A stretch of 64,000 nt of DNA from positions 1 to 64,000 of the forward strand of contig NZ_CAJGBF010000018.1 of the NCBI RefSeq assembly GCF_904424705.1. Direction: 5' to 3'. This DNA is from Rossellomorea arthrocnemi (lineage in GTDB: Bacteria > Bacillota > Bacilli > Bacillales > Bacillaceae_B). Shown here in pieces: positions 35,286-44,344 of this stretch. Every line of letters begins with the position of its first letter. Positions within the stretch are counted from its first letter, which is position 1. Under the pieces are notes generated by a model. It saw only the letters and a list, made by a program, of their open reading frames with translations, ran no database searches and was not told the DNA's origin. A program made the translations under genes and the position numbers.

Positions 35286-37120
35286 CTTTTAGATTGCTTG
35301 TTCAAAAAATCAATTACTTTGTCAAAGGGCTGGTGATTTTTTTCCCGTTCATAACCAGTGAACGGACATCCCTGCTCTTGAAATCTTCTTAGGACGACAT
35401 CAATGGTAAAGAGTTCCGGATGCAGATCATCATTTACTTCATACCACCACAGGGGAGTTGCGACCAAAGCCTTTTCATTCCCCCTTAATGAATAGGGGGC
35501 GATAATGGTTTTACCTTCTCCGTGTTGAATATAATCCACATACAGTCTGCCTTTCCGGTTCTTTTTTAGACGCTCGATCGTGAAATCTTCAGGATAATTG
35601 TTCACAAGATAGTGAGCAATGAATTCAGTAAATAAGCTTGTGTCCTCCCATGTGTATCCGGGAGGGAGGGGGATATACACCTGAAGTCCTTTATTTCCTG
35701 ACGTTTTAACATAACTATGGAGGTTTAATCCGTCAAATAATCCTTTCATAATCACCGCCGCTTTAACAGCAAGTGAAAAATGATCCCTGCTGGGCGGATC
35801 CAGGTCAAAAACGACTTCATTGACAAATTTTTCTTTTGCTTTTTGAAAGGGAACGTGAAATTCCAGTGCCAGCTGATTTCCTAGCCAAATCAAAGTTTCA
35901 AGATTATTGCATAGAGTATAATGGATAGCTGCCTCCTTGTGTATTTCAACAAAGGATGGGGAGTAGTCAGGAGTATTTTTTTGGTAAAAAGACTCACCGA
36001 AGACCCCGTGAGGATATCGGATACAGGTTAAGGGACGGTCCTTTAAGAACGGCAAAATCACAACGGACAACTCTCGGAGGTACCGGATATAATCCAGCTT
36101 CGTCATTGGACACTCTTGAAACAGTGGCTTTTCTGGGTGAGTGATATCCACCCCTCGTGGAAGAGCGGCTTCATCCAACCTAAATTGATTAAATGTGCAA
36201 GTTTCCGATGGAGTGGAAAATAAAAACTGCTTAAAATGTGGTTCGCGAAGCTTTCCCTCGTGCATATGGAGATATGAGATTTCCACAGTGATTGCCGGAT
36301 CTATGTAATAAAGAGAGTTCTTCTTATTTATGCTATTTTGTTTAATCGTAGCTTTCAAAGTTTTTTTCTCTTCAGCTGAAAGACCGAAATGAAATAAGCC
36401 GATCGGCATGATTTGTTCATTATTGAATACACCGATGTGAAAATAATCATTAGCCTCATCCAATGCAGTGATAAAACATTGACAATGTTTCCAGTTTTTC
36501 GTTTTGATCCAGTTCGTACTTCGCTTACCGGTTTCCCATTTACTCTGACTCCTCTTTGCGACAAGCCCTTCTCCTTCTTCATTCACAACGAGCTTCCATA
36601 ATTTCTCCTGGTCATTATAAAAAGGGACCATTTGTAAAATCATCGGGTGGGATGGAGCGGGGTCTAAAGGCAGATGAAGCAAAGTGAATAATTCCTTCAA
36701 TTTCTCTTTTCTCGTTAGGTATGGTGCCTTTACATATGATGTTTTCTCATACTGTAGTAAATCAAATGCCAGAAAAGTGACAGGTCTTCTGGCCGCAGCA
36801 TCATGAATTTTTTGCTCATTACGCATTCTGCCCCTTACCTGAAGTTCCTGGAACTCGGTACTGAAGGAAGAGCGTAATAACACAACCTCTCCGTCTAAGA
36901 CGAGAGGGACGGGGAAAGCAAATTCTTCCATTAATACGTTAATTTGCTCCTTGATCTCAGGAAAGTGACGCAGCAGATCTTTTCCATTCCTGCTTTGGAG
37001 GCTTATTTGATCTTCGGATTGAACGGTGAGAAGTCCGCGGAATCCATCATATTTCACTTCATAATGCCAATCATTTCCTGTGGGTAGTTCCTGACGTAAT
37101 ATAGGGAGCATGGGTTTCAT
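35258..37120 (-). CDS. ligD: LigD: ATP-dependent DNA ligase/polymerase for end joining
   Basis: The 620-residue protein has the ligase domain at the N-terminus (catalytic Lys in HYEVKYDGFRG, residue 23; LDGEVV; EGLVAKR; IKTKNWK) and the primase-polymerase domain at the C-terminus (ITHPEKPLFQECPMTKLDYI, FDLDPP, KTSGNKGLQVYIP), the Bacillus arrangement. Together with Ku it repairs double-strand breaks, notably in spores. GTG/ATG upstream at 37120; AAGGTG is present. It is divergent from the ku gene with about 140 bp between. Confidence 0.95.
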   Translation of the reverse strand: MKPMLPILRQELPTGNDWHYEVKYDGFRGLLTVQSEDQISLQSRNGKDLLRHFPEIKEQINVLMEEFAFPVPLVLDGEVVLLRSSFSTEFQELQVRGRMRNEQKIHDAAARRPVTFLAFDLLQYEKTSYVKAPYLTRKEKLKELFTLLHLPLDPAPSHPMILQMVPFYNDQEKLWKLVVNEEGEGLVAKRSQSKWETGKRSTNWIKTKNWKHCQCFITALDEANDYFHIGVFNNEQIMPIGLFHFGLSAEEKKTLKATIKQNSINKKNSLYYIDPAITVEISYLHMHEGKLREPHFKQFLFSTPSETCTFNQFRLDEAALPRGVDITHPEKPLFQECPMTKLDYIRYLRELSVVILPFLKDRPLTCIRYPHGVFGESFYQKNTPDYSPSFVEIHKEAAIHYTLCNNLETLIWLGNQLALEFHVPFQKAKEKFVNEVVFDLDPPSRDHFSLAVKAAVIMKGLFDGLNLHSYVKTSGNKGLQVYIPLPPGYTWEDTSLFTEFIAHYLVNNYPEDFTIERLKKNRKGRLYVDYIQHGEGKTIIAPYSLRGNEKALVATPLWWYEVNDDLHPELFTIDVVLRRFQEQGCPFTGYEREKNHQPFDKVIDFLNKQSKSQKEGTPKK

Positions 37121-37261
37121 TTTTTTTCACCTTGATTTTTAATAGTAGTGTATCCCCTTGGGTGCTGATTTATTTCCATAAGTTTAAGGGGATGAAGAGT
37201 GTTGGGAAATTAAATGATATGGATAAGGGATTAGTTTATGTTAAGGAGGGTATTGAAAGAT

Positions 37262-38092
37262 ATGCATACAATTTGGAAGGGCTCCATCAGTTTTGGACTG
37301 GTGAACATCCCCATAAAACTTCATTCTGCTACAGAAGATCGAGATATTAAGCTTCGTTCACTTCATAAAGAATGTCATACTCCTATCAAATATGAAAAAG
37401 TATGTCCTGCCTGCGAAAGAGAATTGGACCAAAACGATATTGTAAAGGGCTATGAGGTAACGAAAGGTAAATTTGTGGTGCTTGAAGATGATGAACTAAA
37501 GGAGTTAAAAGAGGCTAGTGGTGACAAGGCTGTGGAGATCGTGGACTTTATTAAGATGGAGGAAATCGATCCGATATTCTATGATCGAAGTTATTTCGTT
37601 TCGCCTAATGAAGGCGGAAAGAAGGCATATTCTCTTTTACGGAAAGCACTTCAGGAATCCGGAAAAGTAGGGATTGCCAAAATCACGATGCGATCGAAAG
37701 AACAGCTTTCCATCGTACGCGTATATGAGCAAACACTCGTCATGGAAACCATCCATTATCCCGATGAGGTAAGAGGAACCGGTGATGTCCCGAATGTTCC
37801 GGAAGAAGATGAAATCACGGAAAAGGAACTGAATACAGCTACGATGCTCATTGATCAACTGACCACCGAATTCCAACCGGAACATTATAAAGATCAGTAT
37901 CGCGAAAGACTAAGTCAATTGATAGAGTCGAAACAAACTGGTGAACAGATGGTAACATCAAAAGAAAGAGAACCAAAAGAGAATGTGACGGATTTAATGG
38001 CCGCGCTGCAAGCGTCCATTGATTCGTCCAAGCCCAAAAAGGCAAAGAAGCCAACTAAAAAGAAAACGACTTCAAAGAAAAAAGTTCAATAA
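37262..38092 (+). CDS. ku: Ku DNA end-binding protein
   Basis: The 276-residue protein starts MHTIWKGSISFGLVNIPIKL, the classic bacterial Ku start, and keeps PIKYEKVCPACERELDQNDI and VRVYEQTLVMETIHYPDEVR. It ends in a lysine tail (KPKKAKKPTKKKTTSKKK) that binds DNA. GGAGGG lies upstream at a long spacing; the start at 37238 is less likely. It recruits LigD; the divergent pair shares one intergenic region, probably with a sporulation promoter (not resolved). Confidence 0.95.
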   Translation: MHTIWKGSISFGLVNIPIKLHSATEDRDIKLRSLHKECHTPIKYEKVCPACERELDQNDIVKGYEVTKGKFVVLEDDELKELKEASGDKAVEIVDFIKMEEIDPIFYDRSYFVSPNEGGKKAYSLLRKALQESGKVGIAKITMRSKEQLSIVRVYEQTLVMETIHYPDEVRGTGDVPNVPEEDEITEKELNTATMLIDQLTTEFQPEHYKDQYRERLSQLIESKQTGEQMVTSKEREPKENVTDLMAALQASIDSSKPKKAKKPTKKKTTSKKKVQ

Positions 38093-38129
38093 AAGGTAAG
38101 TCGTGAGTTAAAAGAGAGAGGGAGAAGTC

Positions 38130-38798
38130 TTGAAAGAGAAACACATTAAACAAGGCGTCTTTGTCGCTGTATCCCTATTGTGTTTGATTGTATTCACGTG
38201 GGGGTTTGTATCAATAGTGGAAGAATGGAAAGAAAATGAAATTGCCCAATTTGATAATGGGGTATTCGAGATTGTCAGGGGCACGATATCACCGAAGTTA
38301 ACGGAAATCATGACTTCCATCACTTTTTTGGGAGGAATAAAGGGAATCACGATTTTTACCGTATGTGCTGTACTCATTCTTCTCTTCCAGAAAAAGTACC
38401 CCCTTGCTTTATTCGTGGCAGTTACCATCCTCACAGGAGCTGGATTTAATGGATTATTAAAATGGGTATTCAAACGGGAGCGCCCGGATATTGAGGCATT
38501 GATTCAACAGGGGGGCTACAGCTTTCCCAGTGGTCATTCAATGAGTTCGTTTATATTCTATGGTTCCCTTGCATTCATCCTTTTTCGTGCTTTTGATCAT
38601 AAACGTTATAAGTGGGCCAGTGTCGTACTAGTGGCTACATTGGTCGTAATGATTGGATTCAGCAGGGTGTATCTCGGTGTCCATTATCCGAGTGATATTC
38701 TCGGGGGATTCACTGCCGGTGGAGCCTGGCTGACCCTTTGTATCACGATTTACATGTATTTCTATAAACGTAAACATTGGAAAGAAGAAAAAAAGTAG
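38130..38798 (+). CDS. PAP2-family membrane phosphatase
   Basis: A 222-residue membrane protein with the three PAP2 phosphatase motifs: KWVFKRERPD, PSGHSMSSF and SRVYLGVHYPSDI. Substrates of the family include phosphatidate, phosphatidylglycerophosphate and undecaprenyl pyrophosphate. TTG start at 38130 after GAGGGAGAAG. It is 37 bases after ku and ends at a terminator. Confidence 0.85.
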   Translation: MKEKHIKQGVFVAVSLLCLIVFTWGFVSIVEEWKENEIAQFDNGVFEIVRGTISPKLTEIMTSITFLGGIKGITIFTVCAVLILLFQKKYPLALFVAVTILTGAGFNGLLKWVFKRERPDIEALIQQGGYSFPSGHSMSSFIFYGSLAFILFRAFDHKRYKWASVVLVATLVVMIGFSRVYLGVHYPSDILGGFTAGGAWLTLCITIYMYFYKRKHWKEEKK

Positions 38799-38802
38799 TA
38801 TG

Positions 38803-38836
38803 AAAAAACGCTCAGGATAGACTGAGCGTTTTTATA
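38803..38836. terminator. terminator between PAP2 gene and the convergent gene
   Basis: AAAACGCTCAG pairs with CTGAGCGTTTTT around GATAGA; T-runs at both ends. Confidence 0.9.
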
Positions 38837-40387
38837 TTAAAATAAATTAAAAATATATGGACCGATGGATGTGACATAAAGAAGAATATAAATCCCCATG
38901 AAATAAAATGCTCCCCCAAATGTACCCCAGTCAGGATTTCTTCCAATTTTCCAAAGAAACGCAGTAAGGGCGCTAATGATTAGTAGTAAGATGTACTCAC
39001 TTCCTGTAAAGGTGAGATATTCAGGAGCGGACAAATAGAAATAATCCCCCATCGCTTTACCAATGAATGTCAATGGCATGAGGATGAAAAGAATGATAGA
39101 GGCATATTCTACCCAGTTAATATCTTCTTTTTCAAAAATATTCGGTTTGAACATATAAAGAAGAATTAAGACAAACAGGGAAGGAAGGACCCAATAAAAA
39201 GAAACCAATATAGTGATTAAGCTGCTGAACAGCATGAGAACAGCATTATTTACGGCTTCTTTTACGCTTCGTTTCGACCACTTCGTACTTTTGACAATGG
39301 CTTTTTCATCTTGTGAGGCACCAAACAACTCATAGTAATCACCGTCATAATCAAGCCACGCGATACTCTTATCTGTAATCTGAATAGGTGAATATGTAAA
39401 ATGCTTGGTTGTATTGACAGGCGTAGCACCAAACTGGTTGGAATCACTGAAAGGTGATACGTAAAGTCCGATGGCATTTTGCCCCCCTACACGATGGCTC
39501 TCGGATGTGAAGAAAATGGATGGTTCTCCATGAAAGGAAGCAAATTGGACGGATCTCGGACTTTGCAATTTAAAACCTGATTGAACGTTCGTAAATTCAA
39601 TTTTTAAAGGCTTCACAATCGACTTTCCTATATCGGCAATGGAGGTTTGCAACTTCAATATCTTATAAGACAATGTTCCTTGAGCACGCATCTCTTCATT
39701 GTATAATACAGTCATTTGCCCGTTTTCTTTTACAAAAGATAAACCGTTAATATGGTGATTTGTTGATGTATTTACAACTGCAAAAGGGCTCTTCACTAGC
39801 TTTAACCCATCATCCATATAATATAGGTGGGAATGAGCATCATCCTGCCTGATTTGTAATAATACACTTCCGTCGTTTCCGATATAGGCTTCCAGGACTT
39901 CGCCAGGGAATCGGAAAACTTCTTTACTAGATAAATCGTTTGGAGTAAGAGAATACAGAGTCTGTTGTTTCCAATAATAGATGGCATTAGATGATGTGCT
40001 GATACCAGTAACTTTATCATCAAGTATCTTGTCTTCATTGTCCTTGGTTGAAACTAACTGTTCATCCTTCACTTGTATGACCATACTACCGTCTGTCCAA
40101 AAAGGTTGGCCCCTTGTAACACTGGTGTTAAGGGTGATACCTTTCGTGGGATTCAATGATTCATCGAAAGAAAACTGATCTACCTTTCCATTACTTGCTA
40201 AGAAGAGTGCTTCATCACCATAAAAGGCAAGGGGACGTTCTTCCGAGGTATAGCCCAAAGGAATTGACCTGCTCCAATCCGGATCCGGTTGTTGTTTGAC
40301 TTTCAGCAGTTGATGAAAGAATAGTGCTCCTATTAATAGAAGGACCAGCATAAATGGTATTCCAAATGCCTTAAAATTTGCTCTCAC
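38837..40387 (-). CDS. membrane protein with large extracytoplasmic domain, unknown
   Basis: The 516-residue protein has one N-terminal helix, about 350 extracytoplasmic residues of repeated beta-type blocks (for example GQPFWTDGSMVIQV, NAIYYWKQQTLYSL, SIAWLDYDGDYYELF; a beta-propeller is likely), then four or five membrane helices at the C-terminus. I do not recognise a family. A GTG at 40387 lies 7 bases after GAGGGGG; the ATG at 40393 is too close to it. Confidence 0.7.
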   Translation of the reverse strand: MRANFKAFGIPFMLVLLLIGALFFHQLLKVKQQPDPDWSRSIPLGYTSEERPLAFYGDEALFLASNGKVDQFSFDESLNPTKGITLNTSVTRGQPFWTDGSMVIQVKDEQLVSTKDNEDKILDDKVTGISTSSNAIYYWKQQTLYSLTPNDLSSKEVFRFPGEVLEAYIGNDGSVLLQIRQDDAHSHLYYMDDGLKLVKSPFAVVNTSTNHHINGLSFVKENGQMTVLYNEEMRAQGTLSYKILKLQTSIADIGKSIVKPLKIEFTNVQSGFKLQSPRSVQFASFHGEPSIFFTSESHRVGGQNAIGLYVSPFSDSNQFGATPVNTTKHFTYSPIQITDKSIAWLDYDGDYYELFGASQDEKAIVKSTKWSKRSVKEAVNNAVLMLFSSLITILVSFYWVLPSLFVLILLYMFKPNIFEKEDINWVEYASIILFILMPLTFIGKAMGDYFYLSAPEYLTFTGSEYILLLIISALTAFLWKIGRNPDWGTFGGAFYFMGIYILLYVTSIGPYIFNLF

Positions 40388-40498
40388 TGTCATTCCCCCT
40401 CATTCTATCTCTTTATATCGTGAGTACAATTTAGAATTTTACCATAATTCATTTAGCAATTCACCAAAATTTCCCTTTGTGATGATTATCTTTTTATG

Positions 40499-40547
40499 TT
40501 GACATTTCAAAGTGGAGAGATTACAATGATATTGAAAATCATTCTCA
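40499..40547 (+). promoter_or_regulatory. promoter with overlapping Fur box
   Basis: TTGACA (40499-40504), 17 bases, TACAAT (40522-40527). Just after the -10 lies TGAAAATCATTCTCA (40533-40547), matching the Bacillus Fur 7-1-7 consensus TGATAATNATTATCA at 13 of 15 positions. Binding there would cover the start of transcription. Confidence 0.75.
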
Positions 40548-40660
40548 TTTAATAAAAGAGTTCCCCCTCTTTCAGATAGAGAGAATGGTTCATGAAAAAC
40601 CCCCTTTTATTAGTTCGTAAAGGCAGGCCTGAAGCAGATACTTCAGGCCTGCCTTTTTCT
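40534..40660 (+). ncRNA. FsrA-like iron-responsive small RNA (candidate)
   Basis: From the Fur-box promoter to a perfect terminator (AGGCAGGCCTGAAG/CTTCAGGCCTGCCT, 40621-40654, then TTTTTC) there is a transcript of about 125 bases with no ORF. It contains two single-stranded C-rich stretches, TTCCCCCTCTTTC (about 40561) and AACCCCCTTTTATT (about 40599), which can pair with GGAGG ribosome sites, the mode of action of B. subtilis FsrA. Function and name are inferred from this architecture. Confidence 0.7.
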
Positions 40661-40724
40661 TGCATTTCCTATCATCCTGTCGTAAATTGTTAAAGGATGT
40701 TTATTTAAAGGAGGGATAAAGGAA

Positions 40725-41000
40725 GTGAATCATAAACTCGACAAACGGTTCCGGATTGCCAACCACGAAGCATTGATTGGTATTGCACTCGTTCTTATAA
40801 ATTTCTTATGGTGGTATGGCTTTGCATTTGGACTCGGTGGACAGCCTGTTTCAGATTACGATTGGATCTTAGGAATGCCTGCATGGTTCTTCTATAGCTG
40901 CATCATTGGATTTCTCCTTATGGTCATTTTAGTAATCGTTGTCGTAAAATATCTTCTTACTGATATTCCTTTTGACGACGAGGAGAATGAACATGAATAG
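40725..41000 (+). CDS. YhdT/DUF997-type small membrane protein
   Basis: The 91-residue protein has two membrane helices (about 18-40 and 52-75) and an acidic tail. It is the small partner commonly encoded before sodium:pantothenate symporters. The GTG start follows GGAGGGATAAAGGAA. It overlaps the start of panF by 8 bases, which indicates translational coupling. Confidence 0.8.
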   Translation: MNHKLDKRFRIANHEALIGIALVLINFLWWYGFAFGLGGQPVSDYDWILGMPAWFFYSCIIGFLLMVILVIVVVKYLLTDIPFDDEENEHE

Positions 41001-42468
41001 TATTGCATTGATACCTTTATTTGCCTTTTTAATTTTGATCTTTATAGTGGGAATTTATACGGCTAGAAATGTAAGTAAATCAGATTCGTTTGTACAGGAA
41101 TATTTTCTGGGTGGCCGCCAACTTGGAGGATTTATCCTGGCCATGACGATGATCGCTACCTATGGTAGTGCCAGCAGCTTCATTGGTGGTCCGGGAGCTG
41201 CTTATACATATGGGTTATCATGGGTGCTTCTTGCCATGAGCCAGGTTGTGACAGGATACTTTGTTCTTCTTATACTCGGGAAGAAGTTTGCCATCATGTC
41301 ACGGAAATATAAAGCTGTTACATTGATTGATTATTTACAGGGACGGTACGGAAGCAAGAAGATTACCATCCTATCTGCCATTAGTATTATCTTGTTTTTA
41401 TTTTCTGCGATGATTGCCCAATGGGTGGGGGGAGCACGGCTTATTGAATCCTTAACGGGGTTAAGTTACGAAGCGGCTCTGTTCCTTTTTGCCGTATCCG
41501 TTCTGGTTTATGTGATAATCGGAGGTTTCAGGGCGGTTGCCATCACAGATGCATTGCAGGGAGTTGTGATGCTTGGAGGGACCATCATTCTCCTTGTTGC
41601 CACCATCATTGCCGGTGGCGGCATGGAGAAGATCATGCTGGAATTGCAAGCTGAAAATCCGAATTTATTAAGTCCTTATGGGCCGAACGGTGAATTGAGT
41701 GCCAGGTATATTTCTTCTTTCTGGATCTTAGTCGGAGTTGGTGTTGTTGGACTTCCCCAAGTAGCAGTAAGGGCCATGAGTTACAAGAATTCCCGGTCCC
41801 TGCACAGAGCCTTGGTTATCGGCACGATTGTCGTGGGCTCGATCATGCTTGGCATGCATCTTATCGGTGTGCTTGCAAGAGTGGTGGTTCCGGGGATCGA
41901 GGTAGCGGATAAGGTCATGCCGCTTCTTGCATTAGAAGTGCTTCCTCCTCCGCTTGCAGGAATTGTACTGGCTGCCCCTATGGCAGCGATTATGTCGACT
42001 GTGGATTCATTGCTGTTGATCGTATCGTCAGCCATTGTAAAAGATGTTTATATGAATTTCATCAATCATGATGCCAAAGAAAAACAGATTAAGGCGATCA
42101 GTTTCTGGGTGACGGGTATTACCGGGATTCTCGTGTTTCTTATGGCACTGAGTCCGCCTGAATTGATCATTTGGCTTAATTTATTTTCATTCGGAGGTCT
42201 TGAAGCTGTGTTTATCTGGCCAATCGTACTTGGGCTCTACTGGAAAAAGGGGAATGGGCATGGTGCCTTATCTTCAATGATTTCCGGCCTTATCGCGTAT
42301 ATTTTATTCCATAGCTTTGCCCCGAACTATCTGGATATGCATACTGTGGTATTTCCGATCATCATCTCCTTTTTCATGTACGTTTTGGTTTCTTTGATCA
42401 CTCAGTCGAAATATCAAATGGAAGGCTGGTACATAACTAAATCTATACATTCTAAAGACGAACTATAA
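40993..42468 (+). CDS. panF: sodium/pantothenate symporter
   Basis: The 491-residue protein has the SSS-family fold with about 13 membrane helices and the PanF-like segments YFLGGRQLGGFILAMTMIAT, YGSASSFIGGPGAAYTYGLS, PQVAVRAMSYKN and APMAAIMSTVDSLLLIVSSA. It imports pantothenate with Na+, for coenzyme A. The ATG at 40993 has AGGAGAA; the ATG at 40987 is too close. It overlaps the YhdT-like gene. A palindromic repeat and a terminator follow. Confidence 0.9.
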   Translation: MNSIALIPLFAFLILIFIVGIYTARNVSKSDSFVQEYFLGGRQLGGFILAMTMIATYGSASSFIGGPGAAYTYGLSWVLLAMSQVVTGYFVLLILGKKFAIMSRKYKAVTLIDYLQGRYGSKKITILSAISIILFLFSAMIAQWVGGARLIESLTGLSYEAALFLFAVSVLVYVIIGGFRAVAITDALQGVVMLGGTIILLVATIIAGGGMEKIMLELQAENPNLLSPYGPNGELSARYISSFWILVGVGVVGLPQVAVRAMSYKNSRSLHRALVIGTIVVGSIMLGMHLIGVLARVVVPGIEVADKVMPLLALEVLPPPLAGIVLAAPMAAIMSTVDSLLLIVSSAIVKDVYMNFINHDAKEKQIKAISFWVTGITGILVFLMALSPPELIIWLNLFSFGGLEAVFIWPIVLGLYWKKGNGHGALSSMISGLIAYILFHSFAPNYLDMHTVVFPIIISFFMYVLVSLITQSKYQMEGWYITKSIHSKDEL

Positions 42469-42489
42469 GATCACGTGTTACACCACTGC

Positions 42490-42720
42490 CCGATTCCGTG
42501 CAAGACTTCGCTTTCCTCGGGCGGAAGGCGAGCCTCCTCGTGTCCCAAAGCTGTCCAGCTACAGGGCTTAGGGGCTCGAAGTCATAAGTCAAGCCTACCA
42601 AAAAGGCAAAAAACGCCTTTCCGGTATACTCGTCTTATGCTTGTCGCCCCTGGTCAAAGCCCTTTTGCTTTTCTACTTTCCCGGAGGAGTCTTCGTCTTG
42701 CACTCCAGTCAACAGCTAGA
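42490..42720. repeat. nested palindromic repeat element (MITE-like)
   Basis: Terminal inverted repeats (GTGCAAGAC at 42498-42506, GTCTTGCAC at 42695-42703, extending inward by TTCG/CGAAG and CTCCTCCGGG) enclose a second imperfect inverted repeat (GGGCTTAGGGGC, 42564 on; GCCCC..AAAGCCC, to 42662) and an apex hairpin AAAGGC..GCCTTT (42603-42620). The element is GC-richer than its surroundings and can fold as one long hairpin. Similar non-coding repeats occur in Bacillaceae intergenic regions, as far as I recall. No transposase is visible. Confidence 0.6.
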
Positions 42721-42765
42721 ACGTGCTTAATATATGGATTAAGCTTTTGTACCAAAAATTCACAA

Positions 42766-42814
42766 TCCGAACGAGTTAGATTTTTATCAAATCACTCGTT
42801 CGGATTTATCTTTA
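42766..42814 (+). terminator. terminator after panF and the repeat
   Basis: AATCCGAACGAGT and ACTCGTTCGGATT pair around a T-rich loop, followed by TATCTTTATC. Confidence 0.75.
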
Positions 42815-42869
42815 TCTGAAACCCTTTTGTCCCAGCCTCGTCTTTTTGTGTTTTTTTGGGAGGGATACA

Positions 42870-43004
42870 TTGATTAGAAATGACGGGGATCATCCAATGA
42901 ACTTGCACTCTACAGGAGCCTTTCGAACAAGACTCCGCCAGAAAATATTTGGGTATGACTCTTCTTGGTCTTTCCAGGTGCTGAAACCATCGGATTGTCT
43001 GTGA
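42870..43004 (+). CDS. possible 44-residue small protein
   Basis: TTG at 42870 follows GGGAGGG at 5 bases. The frame reads MIRNDGDHPMNLHSTGAF and on to SDCL, with no signal or membrane segment. No family recognised. Only the ribosome site and the open frame support it, so it may be spurious. It precedes the GNAT gene by about 100 bases. Confidence 0.25.
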   Translation: MIRNDGDHPMNLHSTGAFRTRLRQKIFGYDSSWSFQVLKPSDCL

Positions 43005-43103
43005 GTGGCTGCCATGTTCTCCACTCCATAGCAGGGAAAAAGCTTCTGGAATAAAGCAGGAATACCGATCAAGCATGTCGAATGTTGGGATGGGGTGATA
43101 AAT

Positions 43104-43961
43104 ATGTATAAGTTGACACAGTATAAGGACCCGACATCCTTCCACGATAAGGTTCATTCCTTTTTAATGGAAAATGAAGCGGCGAATAACTTGCCTTTGG
43201 GTTTGTTGAACACGATGAGAACGAGTGACAAATATAAAGATCCCCTTCTTCTTTTAGTGGAAAATAAGGATGACAAAGTAGTGGGATCATTCATCATGAC
43301 TCCCCCTCATTACCTTGTCTGTACTCTGAAAATAGGGAAGGAAGAAATTCAGGGAATAGCCGAACTGCTCAAAGCGTTTTGTGAGAATTCCACTATTACG
43401 ATTCCCGGTTTTGTTGCTGAGAAAGAAACCGCACTTCAGTTGACTCATGCATGGTGTCACGTAACGGGAGAGAGTTTCAACATCCGTATGAAGCAACGTG
43501 TTTACCAATTGAATAAGGTGAATAACATTCCCTTAAGCGATGGAAAAATGGTTCCCATACGTTCAGGTCAAGAGGGGCTGTTGGCTAGGTGGATCAGTGA
43601 ATTTGTCGCAGATACAGAAGTTATATCCATGTCAACTGACGAAGCGCTTAAACGGGCAAAAGATATGATTGGAACTGAACCATATGTTTTCTTCTGGGAA
43701 GTGGACGGACAACCTGTTTCTATGGCACGGGGGGCAAGAAGAACGGAAAACGGCATTACTGTAAATTTTGTATACACCCCTTCAGAAAACAGGAAAAAGG
43801 GATACGCATCTTCTGTTGTAGCAGAACTGAGCCGTTTATTATTGGAAAAACACTCGTTTTGTTCTCTCTATACGGATTTGGATAATCCCACATCGAACAA
43901 AATTTATATGGAAATCGGTTATAATCGCGTTTGTGATTCCATGATGATTTCCATTGTGTGA
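43104..43961 (+). CDS. GNAT acetyltransferase
   Basis: A 285-residue protein with a typical acetyl-CoA loop near the C-terminus (VYTPSENRKKGYASSVVAEL, then LYTDLDNPTSNKIYMEIGY) and an N-terminal region without clear homology to me, perhaps a second degenerate GNAT half. The ATG at 43104 follows GGGGTGAT. Substrate unknown. It is followed by the trp leader. Confidence 0.8.
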   Translation: MYKLTQYKDPTSFHDKVHSFLMENEAANNLPLGLLNTMRTSDKYKDPLLLLVENKDDKVVGSFIMTPPHYLVCTLKIGKEEIQGIAELLKAFCENSTITIPGFVAEKETALQLTHAWCHVTGESFNIRMKQRVYQLNKVNNIPLSDGKMVPIRSGQEGLLARWISEFVADTEVISMSTDEALKRAKDMIGTEPYVFFWEVDGQPVSMARGARRTENGITVNFVYTPSENRKKGYASSVVAELSRLLLEKHSFCSLYTDLDNPTSNKIYMEIGYNRVCDSMMISIV

Positions 43962-44000
43962 ACCATTTTATAAATACAGAATATTATTTACTATAAATAG

Positions 44001-44029
44001 TTGACATCCTGGAGAAAAGCGATTAGTAT
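44001..44029 (+). promoter_or_regulatory. promoter of the trp operon leader
   Basis: TTGACA (44001-44006), 17 bases, TAGTAT (44024-44029), just before the first T-box. Confidence 0.6.
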
Positions 44030-44039
44030 AATAAACAAT

Positions 44040-44332
44040 TAATTAAATGAGCGAATGGCTTTGACGAAGAGGAGTACCTAGTATCGACACTGTAGAGAGC
44101 TGGTGGTTGGTGAGAACCAGTGTGATTGATCCTAGGGAATGGACTTCCGAGCTTCCAAACCGAAACGTTAGGAGTAGGCTTTGGCGAATGTCTTATCGTT
44201 ACATAAGACGCGTATTCAAGCATTCAGCTTCGATACGATTGAGTGGACTGTATAAGCAGTCAACAAAGGTGGCACCACGGGTATCCCGTCCTTTACATAA
44301 TGTAAATGGACCAGGATGCCTTTTTTTTATAA
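44040..44332 (+). promoter_or_regulatory. T-box leader 1 (Trp specifier) of the trp operon
   Basis: A complete T-box: GAAGAGGAGTA at the base of stem I, GGGAATGGAC with the UGG tryptophan specifier at 44140-44142, and the T-box sequence AAAGGTGGCACCACGG (44265-44280). A terminator hairpin (ATCCCGTCCTTTACAT/ATGTAAATGGACCAGGAT, about 44283-44319, then a run of T) follows. Uncharged tRNA-Trp pairs with the specifier and the T-box and allows read-through. This is the first of two in tandem. Confidence 0.9.
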
Positions 44333-44344
44333 CTAAATATGATA

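Noticed and set aside
42475..42819. A 114-codon open frame across the repeat region
   Set aside because: It lies within the palindromic repeat and terminator, has no ribosome site, and its composition is that of the repeat rather than of a protein.
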